Shown piece by piece: positions 13,478 through 21,826 of a stretch of 22,411 bases of DNA. Where the stretch lies: NCBI GenBank assembly GCA_936911875.1, contig CAKZGB010000016.1, positions 1 through 22,411 on the forward strand, in the 5' to 3' direction. Numbering within the stretch: the stretch's first letter is position 1; the number at the start of each line of letters is the position of its first letter. The position numbers and the translations under genes were made by a program. The stretch is from an uncultured Lysobacteraceae bacterium (GTDB lineage Bacteria; Pseudomonadota; Gammaproteobacteria; Xanthomonadales; Xanthomonadaceae). The notes below the pieces were generated by a model. That model worked only from the letters and a program-made list of their open reading frames with translations. It did not search any database and was not told the DNA's origin.

Positions 13478-16072
13478 GTGACACGTGCGCAACAGTGGAT
13501 CGTCCTGAAGTTCGGGGGCACCTCCGTGTCCCGCCGCCATCGCTGGGACACCATCGGCAAGCTGGCAGTGCAGCGAGCGCAGTCACAGGGCGAAGGCGGT
13601 CGCGTCCTCATCGTCGTATCGGCACTGTCGGGTGTGACCAATGAGCTGCAGGCAATTGCTGCCGGCGATGCCGTCGAAACGCGCATTGAACAGCTGGAGC
13701 AACGCCATCGTGAGTTCTGCGTCGAGTTAGATCTCGATGTCGATACGGTACTTGCGGAGCGATTGGCCTCGTTGCGTGCACTGGCATCCGATTCGCGACG
13801 CGCAAGTCTGGCCTTGGACTGGCAAGCTGAAGTGTTGGCACAAGGCGAGCTGCTGTCGTCAACATTAGGTGCCGCTTATCTGCGCTCGCAAGGCGTGGAT
13901 ATCGGCTGGTGTGATGCGCGTAATTGGCTGACTGCATTGCAGCTGCCGAATCAGTCGCCCTGGTCCTCACGTTTGTCTGTCAATTGTCAGGCGGTCGGCA
14001 ACGCGGAGTTCCGTGAATCGTTTGCGCAGCAACCGACACCGATTCTGATTACGCAAGGTTTTATTGCTGCACATCCCGAAGGCGGTACGGCCATTCTGGG
14101 TCGTGGCGGCAGCGATACCTCGGCGGCGTATTTTGGTGCGTTGCTGCAGGCGCAAGCGGTGGAGATATGGACCGACGTGCCCGGTATGTTCACTGCCAAT
14201 CCGCGCGAAGTGCCCGATGCCCGCATTCTGTCGCGCCTGCGTTACGGTGAGGCGCAGGAAATTGCGACCACCGGTGCCAAGGTGCTGCATCCGCGCTCGA
14301 TTGCTCCGTGCCGCGATGCCGGTGTGCCGATTCGCATTCTGGATACCGAGAACCCCGACTTGCCCGGCACGCGCATCGATGCGCAAGCCGATCCGGTGCA
14401 GGGCGTCAAAGCCATCTCGGCGCGCAAGGGCATTGTGCTGGTGTCGATGGAATCCATCGGCATGTGGCAACAGGTCGGCTTTTTGGCCGATATTTTCGCG
14501 ATTTTCCGCGAGCACGGTCTGTCCATCGACCTGATCGGCTCTTCGGAAACCAACGTCACGGTCAGTCTGGATCCGTCGGACAATCTGATGAATTCCGATG
14601 TGCTGTCCAGACTATCGGCGGATCTGTCCAAGGTCTGCATCGTCAAAGTGATTGCGCCATGTGCGGCAGTGACCTTGGTCGGGCGCGGTATGCGCTCCTT
14701 GCTGCACAAGTTGTCCGACATCTGGGCAACGTTCGGCAAAGAACGCGTGCACCTGATTTCGCAATCTTCGAATGACTTGAACCTGACGTTCGTCATTGAC
14801 GAGGAAGATGTTGAAGGTCTGATCCCCGCGATTCACGCCAGCCTGATCAAGTCGGGCGCAATGCCGGTGCAAAATCGCCAGGCGTTCGGTCCCTCGTGGC
14901 GTGAACTGAAAGAGGGCGCCGTCGAGCCGCAGCCGCGCTGGTGGGAGCAACAGGTCGAGCAATTGCTGCAGATTGCTGCAGAGGGCACGCCTGCTTACGT
15001 CTACGATGTAGATACCGTTCGTGCACGGGCGCGTAATCTGGCCGAGATCGCTTGTGTCGATGCGCGCTACTTCGCCATCAAGGCCAATCCGCATCCGCAA
15101 CTGCTCAAAGCATTGGTCGAAGAGGGCTTTGGTCTCGAGTGCGTGTCGCTGGCCGAATTGCGTCACGTCCGCCGCCATGTGCCGGAGCTGTCACCGCAAC
15201 AGATTCTGTTTACGCCTTCGTTTGCGCCTAAGGCCGAATATATCGAGGCCATCGCCGAAGGCGTTACCGTCACGCTCGATAGTCTCGAAATTCTGGAACG
15301 CTGGCCCGATGTGTTCCGCGGTCAGTCTGTTTGGCTGCGCGTCGACTTGGGCCATGGCGAAGGCCATCACGACAAGGTCAAGACCGGCGGCACCGAGGCA
15401 AAATTCGGCCTGCCGTTAGCCAAGTTCGAGGCCTTCCTGCAACTGGCTCGAAGCCATCAGGTCACCGTCACCGGTCTGCATGCGCATCTGGGTAGCGGTA
15501 TTGATAATCCCGATCATTGGCGTCAGGTCTTTGCGTCGCTGGCGGGACTAGCTGAGCTCAGCGGGAGCATCTCCACCATTGATATCGGTGGTGGCTTGTC
15601 GATTCCGTACACGCCCGATGGCAAACCGTTCGATCTGCAGGCTTACGCCCAAGGACTGAGCGAGATTCGTCGCAACTATCCCGGCCTGCGGGTGGCCATT
15701 GAACCCGGCCGCTATCTGGTGGCTGAGTCCGGTGTGCTGCTAACACACGTCACGCAAGTCGTTGAGAAAGACGGCGTGGTGCGCGTCGGTGCCGATGCGG
15801 GCATGAACGCGCTGCTGCGGCCTTCTCTGTATGACGCCTACCACGGCATCTTTAATCTGTCGCGCCTGCACGATCCGCAGGAACTGCTGATGGATGTCGT
15901 CGGTCCGATCTGCGAAAGCGGCGATGTGCTCGGTCACGACCGACTGATGCCGGCTGCAACTTCCGAGGGTGATGTCCTGCTGATTGCCGACACCGGCGCT
16001 TACGGCATGGTCATGGCCAACCATTACAATCTGCGCGATTTCCCGCGCGAACTTTGCATTGAATCCAAATGA
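13478..16072 (+). CDS. lysAC: LysAC: fused aspartate kinase / diaminopimelate decarboxylase
   Basis: A bifunctional 864-residue enzyme doing the first and last steps of lysine synthesis: phosphorylation of aspartate, and decarboxylation of meso-DAP to lysine. The kinase half (1-about 470) has KFGGTSVS (11-18) and GRGGSDTSA (208-216), then paired ACT domains (about 315-470, starting GIVLVSMES and VTLVGRGM) for feedback control. The decarboxylase half (about 485-864) has the PLP lysine K535 in YFAIKAN, HLGSGI (670-675), the phosphate-binding IDIGGGLSIPY (701-711), EPGRYLVAESG (742-752) and the catalytic C812 in CESGD. It starts at GTG (13478), about 8 bases after GGGA. The stop overlaps murL (ATGA). 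The fusion is a known feature of Xanthomonas and relatives. The two active sites appear intact. Confidence 0.97.
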   Translation: MTRAQQWIVLKFGGTSVSRRHRWDTIGKLAVQRAQSQGEGGRVLIVVSALSGVTNELQAIAAGDAVETRIEQLEQRHREFCVELDLDVDTVLAERLASLRALASDSRRASLALDWQAEVLAQGELLSSTLGAAYLRSQGVDIGWCDARNWLTALQLPNQSPWSSRLSVNCQAVGNAEFRESFAQQPTPILITQGFIAAHPEGGTAILGRGGSDTSAAYFGALLQAQAVEIWTDVPGMFTANPREVPDARILSRLRYGEAQEIATTGAKVLHPRSIAPCRDAGVPIRILDTENPDLPGTRIDAQADPVQGVKAISARKGIVLVSMESIGMWQQVGFLADIFAIFREHGLSIDLIGSSETNVTVSLDPSDNLMNSDVLSRLSADLSKVCIVKVIAPCAAVTLVGRGMRSLLHKLSDIWATFGKERVHLISQSSNDLNLTFVIDEEDVEGLIPAIHASLIKSGAMPVQNRQAFGPSWRELKEGAVEPQPRWWEQQVEQLLQIAAEGTPAYVYDVDTVRARARNLAEIACVDARYFAIKANPHPQLLKALVEEGFGLECVSLAELRHVRRHVPELSPQQILFTPSFAPKAEYIEAIAEGVTVTLDSLEILERWPDVFRGQSVWLRVDLGHGEGHHDKVKTGGTEAKFGLPLAKFEAFLQLARSHQVTVTGLHAHLGSGIDNPDHWRQVFASLAGLAELSGSISTIDIGGGLSIPYTPDGKPFDLQAYAQGLSEIRRNYPGLRVAIEPGRYLVAESGVLLTHVTQVVEKDGVVRVGADAGMNALLRPSLYDAYHGIFNLSRLHDPQELLMDVVGPICESGDVLGHDRLMPAATSEGDVLLIADTGAYGMVMANHYNLRDFPRELCIESK

Positions 16073-17454
16073 GCACACAAACTGACGGCGCCGACTGGCG
16101 CTTTGACCGCGACACCATCGAAACGTTCGTTTTCTCGCGTTGCACGTTCGATGCGCAGACCGGTATTGCCGAACTTGGCTATCGTTTTGACGACAGTCCC
16201 GAATTTGTCGAAGTGGTTACGGTGCCCGGCGCCCCCTTCGCACTCGATGCAAAACGCGAGCAGGCCGTCAATGCGGCCTTGCGTCTGCTGCATCTGATCG
16301 CAGGTGTCAGCTATTACAAGGCTGCAGTGCCCAAGACGATCATTGTCGAAGGCGAGGCCATTGACCAACGCACCGCCGACTTCCTGACCATGGTGTACGA
16401 GAACGGTCTGGGTGAGTTTGCGTATCGCAACGGTCTGCAACTGCGTGGTCAAATCCAATTCCCGGTCGGTGACACCTCCGAGGTCTCGGCTCAATCGCTG
16501 GGACTGCGTCATCACGCCTTGGTTGCCATCGGTGGCGGCAAGGATTCGCTGGTTTCCATCGAGTCTTTGCGCAAGATCGGTGTGGATCAGACGGTAACCT
16601 GGATCGGCGGTTCGCAACTGATTCGTGCCTGCGCCGAACGCACCGGTTTGCCGACTTTAAACCTTGGCCGCTCGATCTCGCCGCTGCTGTTTGAAGTCAA
16701 TCGCGAAGGCGCGTGGAACGGTCACATTCCGGTCACTGCAATCAACTCCGCCATCATGACCTTGGCGGCGATTGTGCTCGGCTACGATCAGGTCGTATTC
16801 TCGAATGAGAAATCATCGAGCTACGGCAGCCTGATCGAGGGCACCGGCGAGGTGAATCATCAGTGGTCGAAGGGTTGGGCGTTTGAGGATGCCTTCGCGG
16901 CGTATGTGCAAGATCGCATTGCCGCGGATCTGTCGTACTACTCGCTGCTGCGCCCGTTAAGCGAGTTGGCGGTAGCACGGCAGTTCACGCGCACCGATCA
17001 TTACGATGCGCATTTCTCCAGCTGCAACCGCAATTTCCATATCCTGGGCGAACGTCCGGTCAATCGCTGGTGCGGCGCCTGTCCTAAGTGTCACTTCGTG
17101 TTTCTGGCCTTGGCACCGTTTATGTCCAAGCCGCGCCTGGTCAGTATTTTTGGCCGCAATCTGCTCGATGACGAAACGCAGACCGCCGGTTTCGATGCCT
17201 TGCTCGAATACCGTGATCACAAGCCGTTTGAATGCGTAGGTGAGGGCAAGGAATCGCGCGCTGCCATGACCGCATTGACGGAGCGACCGGAGTGGCAACA
17301 CGATGCCATCGTGCAACGGTTCTCGCGTGAGATCCGTCCGCAACTGAGCGGCGAAGATTTGCGCGTCTCCGGCCTGCTGCAACGCAGTGACGATGCCCAT
17401 CGCATTCCGCCGGCAGTGGCCGAGGCGCTGTTTGCTTATTGGGACCAGGCCTAA
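16069..17454 (+). CDS. murL: MurL: UDP-MurNAc-L-Ala-L-Glu epimerase
   Basis: A 461-residue enzyme that, in Xanthomonas, uses ATP to invert the terminal L-Glu of UDP-MurNAc-L-Ala-L-Glu to D-Glu, replacing glutamate racemase. Visible motifs are a PP-loop-like GGGKDS (155-160) in HALVAIGGGKDSLVSIE, NEKSSS (246-251) preceding an acidic patch, SSCNRNF (317-323) and WCGACPKC (334-341). Four cysteines, C319, C335, C338 and C341, form a zinc-site-like group. The start overlaps the lysAC stop (ATGA) and the stop overlaps the murD2 start (TAATG). The immediate pairing with a MurD-like ligase is the strongest support for the call. No signal peptide is seen; it should be cytoplasmic. Confidence 0.93.
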   Translation: MSTQTDGADWRFDRDTIETFVFSRCTFDAQTGIAELGYRFDDSPEFVEVVTVPGAPFALDAKREQAVNAALRLLHLIAGVSYYKAAVPKTIIVEGEAIDQRTADFLTMVYENGLGEFAYRNGLQLRGQIQFPVGDTSEVSAQSLGLRHHALVAIGGGKDSLVSIESLRKIGVDQTVTWIGGSQLIRACAERTGLPTLNLGRSISPLLFEVNREGAWNGHIPVTAINSAIMTLAAIVLGYDQVVFSNEKSSSYGSLIEGTGEVNHQWSKGWAFEDAFAAYVQDRIAADLSYYSLLRPLSELAVARQFTRTDHYDAHFSSCNRNFHILGERPVNRWCGACPKCHFVFLALAPFMSKPRLVSIFGRNLLDDETQTAGFDALLEYRDHKPFECVGEGKESRAAMTALTERPEWQHDAIVQRFSREIRPQLSGEDLRVSGLLQRSDDAHRIPPAVAEALFAYWDQA

Positions 17455-18881
17455 TGACAGACGCTGCCGCCATGCCCTGGAGCGCTGACGATCGCATCGC
17501 CCTGTGGGGTTGGGGGCACGAAGGCCGTGCGGCCTATGCCTGGATCCGTGTGCGCGAACCGCAACGTGCACTGCAGCTGTTTGTAACGCCTGCGGAACTG
17601 GAGTCGGTTGCTGCTGAAATCGAAGATCCGCTGTTGAGTGTCAGCGCGTTTGAATCCGGCACGGACTTTTCGCCGTATGCGTGGGTTATTAAATCGCCGG
17701 GTATCAGTCCCAATCAGCCGGCGGTGCAGGCAGCTATCAAAAATGGCACGCGATTTGTCGGCGGTACGTATCTGTGGGCGCGCGCTGCGCGTGAGCAATC
17801 CAACGTGTTGGCCAACACGATTTGTGTCACCGGTACCAAAGGCAAGTCCACGACTAGTGCTTTGACGGCGCATTTGCTTCGCTGCGGTGGCTATCGGACG
17901 TTGTTGGCCGGCAACATCGGCATGCCGTTGCTGGCCGTACCCGACGATGCCACGGTGCAGTACCGTGTAATCGAACTGTCCAGTTACCAGACTCGCGATC
18001 TGGCCGACAGTGGCGCTCATCCTGCGGTGGCCGTCGTGGTGAACGTGTTCCCCGAACATCTGGATTGGCACGGTGGCGAGGCGCAATACGTTGCCGACAA
18101 ACTCACGCTGCTCACACAGGCCGCACCGCATGTGGCGGTAATCAACGCCGCCGATGTGCGATTGACGGCGCTGGAGTTGCCGGATTCGCGTGTCGTGCAG
18201 TACGGCAATCCGCAAGGATGGCATTTGCGTGGCGATCTGCTGTTCAAGGGCGATCGTCAAGTCATGGATACCAAGGACTTGCCGTTGCCGGGTCGGCACA
18301 ACCGCGGCAATCTGTGTGCGGCGCTAACCGCCATCGAGGCGCTGGGGATTGCAGCCGAACCGCTGGCCTCACATGCCGCCAGTTTTATGCCGCTGCCCAA
18401 TCGCCTGCAAACCATGGGCGCCCGCGACGGCGTGCGATACGTCAACGATTCGATTGCGACCACACCGCACGCTACTTTGGCGGCGCTGTCGTGTTATCCC
18501 GATGTGCCGGTGGCCGTCATTGTCGGTGGCCATGATCGCGGCCTGGATTGGTCCGGCTTTGCGCTCGCCATTGAACAGGGCCAGGCGCATCCGGTGCAAA
18601 TTGTGACCATGGGTCAGAAAGGTCCGCAAATTGCCGATGAAATTCAGACGGCGTGCAACGCACAGGGTGTGAAACTGGATCGCGCTAAGGATCTGGCTCA
18701 TGCCTTCGCTATTGCGGAGCAGGCAGTTGTGCAAGCCGGTGGCGGCGTGGTGCTGATGTCACCCGGTGCACCGAGTTTTGATGCGTATCGGGATTATGTG
18801 GAGCGCGGCAAACACTTCGCGCAACTGGCGGGATTTGATCCCGACCGCATCAGCAGTATTCAAGGGCTCGGCATCGCATAA
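17454..18881 (+). CDS. murD2: MurD2: UDP-MurNAc-L-Ala--L-glutamate ligase
   Basis: A 475-residue Mur ligase of the MurD kind that joins L-Glu, rather than D-Glu, to UDP-MurNAc-L-Ala with ATP. The three domains can be followed: a Rossmann-like N-terminus (IALWGWGHEGRAA, 15-27), the central ATPase with GTKGKST (127-133), ELSSYQT (174-180) and FPEHLDWHG (199-207), and the C-terminal ligase domain with GRHN (280-283), NDSIAT (331-336), GGHDRGLDW (358-366) and SPGAPSFD (436-443). The P-loop carries Lys where canonical MurD has Asn. An upstream in-frame TTG at 17439 is less likely than the ATG at 17454, which overlaps the murL stop. Its product is the substrate of MurL, so the pair makes the D-Glu-containing precursor together. 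Confidence 0.94.
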   Translation: MTDAAAMPWSADDRIALWGWGHEGRAAYAWIRVREPQRALQLFVTPAELESVAAEIEDPLLSVSAFESGTDFSPYAWVIKSPGISPNQPAVQAAIKNGTRFVGGTYLWARAAREQSNVLANTICVTGTKGKSTTSALTAHLLRCGGYRTLLAGNIGMPLLAVPDDATVQYRVIELSSYQTRDLADSGAHPAVAVVVNVFPEHLDWHGGEAQYVADKLTLLTQAAPHVAVINAADVRLTALELPDSRVVQYGNPQGWHLRGDLLFKGDRQVMDTKDLPLPGRHNRGNLCAALTAIEALGIAAEPLASHAASFMPLPNRLQTMGARDGVRYVNDSIATTPHATLAALSCYPDVPVAVIVGGHDRGLDWSGFALAIEQGQAHPVQIVTMGQKGPQIADEIQTACNAQGVKLDRAKDLAHAFAIAEQAVVQAGGGVVLMSPGAPSFDAYRDYVERGKHFAQLAGFDPDRISSIQGLGIA

Positions 18882-18931
18882 GCGAGGGCGGGGTCCATCT
18901 CTAAGTTCGACTTGGTATCAGGAAGCTCGCT

Positions 18932-20668
18932 ATGAAAACCGTTGTCCGTGTTGCCGCTGTTGCGCTGGGTTTGTTCGTCAGTTCGTTCGCCATGGCCACG
19001 GTGCGCGTGGTGCCGCTGGAAACCAAGGTCGGTGATAAGGTGTTTGAGCATCAGCTTGTGTACGACGATGCGGTCAGCACCGCGCGGCCGGGTCTGCTGA
19101 TGGTGCCCGACTGGTTGGGCATCAATGACGACAACATTGCCAAAGCCAAGCAGATTGCGGGCACGGGCCATGTGCTGTTGCTGACGGATATGTACGGCAA
19201 GGGCGTCCGTCCCAAAAATAGCAATGAAGCAAAAGCGCAGGTGACCGTGCTGTATAAGGACCTGCCGGAGCTGCGTCGCCGAGTGAATGCGGCGCTGGCT
19301 CTGCTTAAGTCGCAGGACATCACCAAGGTGGATGACAAAGCGCTCGCCGCCATCGGTTACTGCTTTGGCGGCTCCACCGTGCTGGAGTTGGCGCGCAGTG
19401 GTGCGGCATTGAATGCAGTCGTGAGTTTTCATGGCGGGCTGAGCACTTCGATGCCGGCTGCAGAAGAGGCGATCAAGGCCGGAGTGCTGGTGTTGAACGG
19501 TGCTGAAGACAAGGGCACGGCGGCGGATGTGGAGCCCTTCCAGAATGAAATGCGCAAGGCCAAGGCCGATTGGATGTTCGTCAATCTCGCGGGTGCCGTG
19601 CATTGCTTTGCGTTACCGCATGCCAATCGCGAAGGCTGCAAGTATCATCCCGTAGCGGCGGCGCGTTCGGAGCGCATCATGTGGGGTTTCCTGCAGGATC
19701 GATTCCAACAGCAGCCGGCAGGCACTTCGAACGTGGCGGATAACAAAGGCCGCACAGCGTTAGTGATTCACGGCGGTGCGGGTGTGATGGATCGCAAGGC
19801 CATGACGGCGGCAGATCAGGCGGCGATTCGTGCGGGTCTTGATGCAGCGCTGACAGCCGGCAATCAGGTGCTGTCCAAAGGCGGCAGGGCAGTGGATGCC
19901 GTCAACGCAGCCATCAATGTGCTTGAGGACAATCCGCTATTCAACGCCGGCAAGGGCGCAGTGTTCAACGCCGAGGGCAGGCACGAGCTCGATGCTTCAG
20001 TGATGGAAGGCCATACGGGCCGCGCAGGTGCAGTGGCCGGAGTTGCGACGATCCGTAATCCGATCAACTTGGCTCGCGCTGTGATGGAACGCAGTGAGCA
20101 CGTGATGCTGATGGGCGCCGGCGCCGAACATTTTGCCGACGGACAACCCGACATCGTCCGCGTTCCTAATTCGTACTTTGATACCGAGTCGCGCCGCAAA
20201 GCCTTACTCAAGGCGCAGCAACAACTGCAGAGCGGTGTGAAAAGTAAGTCCGCGTATTTCGGTACTGTGGGCGCCGTTGCACTGGATGCGAGCGGTCACA
20301 TCGCCGCAGCGACCAGCACCGGTGGTATGACCAATAAAAAATGGGGTCGGGTGGGTGATTCGCCGATCATTGGCGCCGGCACCTGGGCCGATACCAACTG
20401 CGGCATCTCCGCAACCGGCTGGGGCGAGTTCTTTATCCGTAACGCGGTCGCACACGACATCTGCAAACGCATGGAATATCGCGGTGATTCCCTGCGCGTG
20501 GCGTCGGATTATGTGATCAACGAAGAAATCCCCGCCGCCGGTGGCAATGGCGGCGTGATCGGTCTTGATGCAGCCGGCAATCTGATCATGCCGTTCAACA
20601 CTTCGGGCATGTATCGCGGTTGGATTGCAACCGACGGCTCGCGCGGAACCGCTATTTTTAAGGATTAA
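18932..20668 (+). CDS. Exported fusion: dienelactone hydrolase + isoaspartyl peptidase/L-asparaginase
   Basis: A single 578-residue frame holds two whole enzymes behind one signal peptide (about 1-22, SSFAMA before TVRVV). Residues about 25-260 are a dienelactone-hydrolase-type alpha/beta hydrolase, with its triad visible as C144 in GYCFGGS, D193 in NGAEDKG and H224 in GAVHCFAL. Residues about 274-578 are an Ntn-type isoaspartyl peptidase/L-asparaginase, opening TALVIHGGAG. The self-cleavage and nucleophile threonine is T445 in FGTVGAVALD, followed by ATSTGGMTNKKWGRVGDSPI (460-479). A short Gln/Pro/Ser linker (259-273) joins them. Each domain normally stands alone at about 250 and 310-340 residues. 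It likely acts in the periplasm. AGGA precedes the ATG. The reading frame is clean, so this is not an obvious frameshift. Confidence 0.9.
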   Translation: MKTVVRVAAVALGLFVSSFAMATVRVVPLETKVGDKVFEHQLVYDDAVSTARPGLLMVPDWLGINDDNIAKAKQIAGTGHVLLLTDMYGKGVRPKNSNEAKAQVTVLYKDLPELRRRVNAALALLKSQDITKVDDKALAAIGYCFGGSTVLELARSGAALNAVVSFHGGLSTSMPAAEEAIKAGVLVLNGAEDKGTAADVEPFQNEMRKAKADWMFVNLAGAVHCFALPHANREGCKYHPVAAARSERIMWGFLQDRFQQQPAGTSNVADNKGRTALVIHGGAGVMDRKAMTAADQAAIRAGLDAALTAGNQVLSKGGRAVDAVNAAINVLEDNPLFNAGKGAVFNAEGRHELDASVMEGHTGRAGAVAGVATIRNPINLARAVMERSEHVMLMGAGAEHFADGQPDIVRVPNSYFDTESRRKALLKAQQQLQSGVKSKSAYFGTVGAVALDASGHIAAATSTGGMTNKKWGRVGDSPIIGAGTWADTNCGISATGWGEFFIRNAVAHDICKRMEYRGDSLRVASDYVINEEIPAAGGNGGVIGLDAAGNLIMPFNTSGMYRGWIATDGSRGTAIFKD

Positions 20669-21648
20669 TTGCGACGGGCCACGGCGTAGTCGGCCAGTCC
20701 GCGCAGAGCGGCGAGATAGTCGTTCTCCGGCAGACCGGCGAGTGCGTCCTTGGCCTGCTCGGCGTAACGCTGCGCCTGCTGCTCGCTGTAATCCAGACTG
20801 CCGCACGCACGAATCGCCTGCAGCACCGCGGGCATGGCCTGCTTGTCGCCGGTCTCCAATGCGGTGCGCAGCGCGGCAGCCGTGGCCTCGTCGCTGTTTC
20901 GGATCGCGTGGATGAGCGGCAGCGTGGCCTTGCCTTCGGCCAGATCGTCACCGAGATTTTTGCCGAGCGTTTCGGCATCCGAGGCGTAGTCGAGCACGTC
21001 ATCGGCAATCTGGAACGCGTAACCCAGCGCCATGCCGTAATCAAAGAAACGTTGCTGGATGGCCTCGTCGGCGCCGGCCAGATAGGCACCCAGACGCGTA
21101 GCGGCCGCAAACAGCACGGCGGTCTTGCGTTCAATCACGCGCAGATAAGCGGGCTCGTCGGTGTCGGGGTTGTGAACGTGCAGCAGTTGCAGCACCTCGC
21201 CCTCGGCGATCTTGTTCGTCGTGTCGGCCAGCACCTGCATGATGGGCATGCGGTCGAGCTCGACCATCAGCTGGAACGAGCGCGAATACAGAAAGTCACC
21301 GACCAGCACGCTGGTGGCGTTGCCCCACACGGCGTTGGCGGTACGGCGGCCGCGGCGCAGATCGGACTCGTCGACCACGTCATCGTGCAGCAGCGTCGAG
21401 GTGTGGATGAACTCAACTACGGCGGCCAGCTGGTGGGCGTCGGGACCGCGATGGCCATGGGCCGCAGCGGCGAGCAGAAGCAGCATGGGGCGCAGGCGCT
21501 TGCCACCGGCCGAGATGATGTACTCGGCGACCTGATTGATCAGCACCACGTCCGATGCCAGGCGGTTCCGGATCAGCTGGTCGACGGCATCCATGTCCGG
21601 CTTGGCGAGCGCTTGAATGGCGGGCAAGTCGAGCGTGTTGGGCGTCAT
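20665..21648 (-). CDS. ispB: Octaprenyl/polyprenyl diphosphate synthase (IspB family)
   Basis: A 327-residue trans-prenyltransferase that extends farnesyl diphosphate with isopentenyl units to make the quinone side chain. The first aspartate-rich motif is DDVVDESDLRRG (89-100), the second DDVLDY (216-221), and the substrate-binding GGKRLRP is at 48-54. Small residues before the first motif (HTSTLLH, 82-88) fit a long-chain product. The frame is open far upstream to 22071, antisense to ssb, but the ATG at 21648 matches the family N-terminus and follows a TATAAT box at a fitting distance. It converges on the fusion gene with stop codons overlapping by 4 bases. The exact chain length (C40 or other) cannot be read. 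Confidence 0.95.
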   Translation of the reverse strand: MTPNTLDLPAIQALAKPDMDAVDQLIRNRLASDVVLINQVAEYIISAGGKRLRPMLLLLAAAAHGHRGPDAHQLAAVVEFIHTSTLLHDDVVDESDLRRGRRTANAVWGNATSVLVGDFLYSRSFQLMVELDRMPIMQVLADTTNKIAEGEVLQLLHVHNPDTDEPAYLRVIERKTAVLFAAATRLGAYLAGADEAIQQRFFDYGMALGYAFQIADDVLDYASDAETLGKNLGDDLAEGKATLPLIHAIRNSDEATAAALRTALETGDKQAMPAVLQAIRACGSLDYSEQQAQRYAEQAKDALAGLPENDYLAALRGLADYAVARRN

Positions 21649-21678
21649 GTTCAGTTTCAATCCGTGCGACAAACGCCA

Positions 21679-21684
21679 ATTATA
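21679..21684 (-). promoter_or_regulatory. -10 box for ispB
   Basis: A perfect TATAAT on the minus strand stands 30 bases before the ispB start codon. The -35 region 17 bases upstream is poor (GACGGA) and falls in one arm of the inverted repeat at 21691-21727, suggesting control by a protein bound there or an activator-dependent promoter. Confidence 0.6.
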
Positions 21685-21690
21685 GTGGTT

Positions 21691-21727
21691 CGAAGGCCCC
21701 ATCCGTCGCCTCACAGCGGGGCCTTCG
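21691..21727. repeat. 10-bp inverted repeat between ispB and ssb promoters
   Basis: CGAAGGCCCC (21691-21700) is exactly complementary to GGGGCCTTCG (21718-21727), with 17 bases between. It sits over the ispB -35 region and about 45 bases upstream of the ssb -10 box. There is no T-tract, and no gene ends here, so it is more likely an operator or cruciform than a terminator. Confidence 0.7.
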
Positions 21728-21771
21728 CTCAATGGTGTCGCGGTCATTCCCGATACCTGCGAACTGGCGCT

Positions 21772-21777
21772 TATAAT
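21772..21777 (+). promoter_or_regulatory. -10 box for ssb
   Basis: A perfect TATAAT lies 49 bases before the ssb ATG. The -35 element is weak (TTCCCG at 21747, spacing 19). The resulting leader of about 40 bases contains a 7-bp hairpin, ACGCCGA (21787-21793) with TCGGCGT (21799-21805), followed by the Shine-Dalgarno AGGA at 21816-21819. The ribosome site itself is not in the stem. Confidence 0.65.
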
Positions 21778-21826
21778 CAACTGAGAACGCCGAGCTTGTC
21801 GGCGTCGGAAATTACAGGAATTCACA

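Noticed and set aside
13416..13586. N-terminal extension of the PhzF-family gene
   Set aside because: It is antisense to lysAC; the ATG at 13415 has GGAGA upstream and matches the family start.
17451..18299. A 282-codon open frame on the minus strand opposite murD2
   Set aside because: Antisense shadow rich in Arg, Gln and His; murD2 motifs on the other strand are unambiguous.
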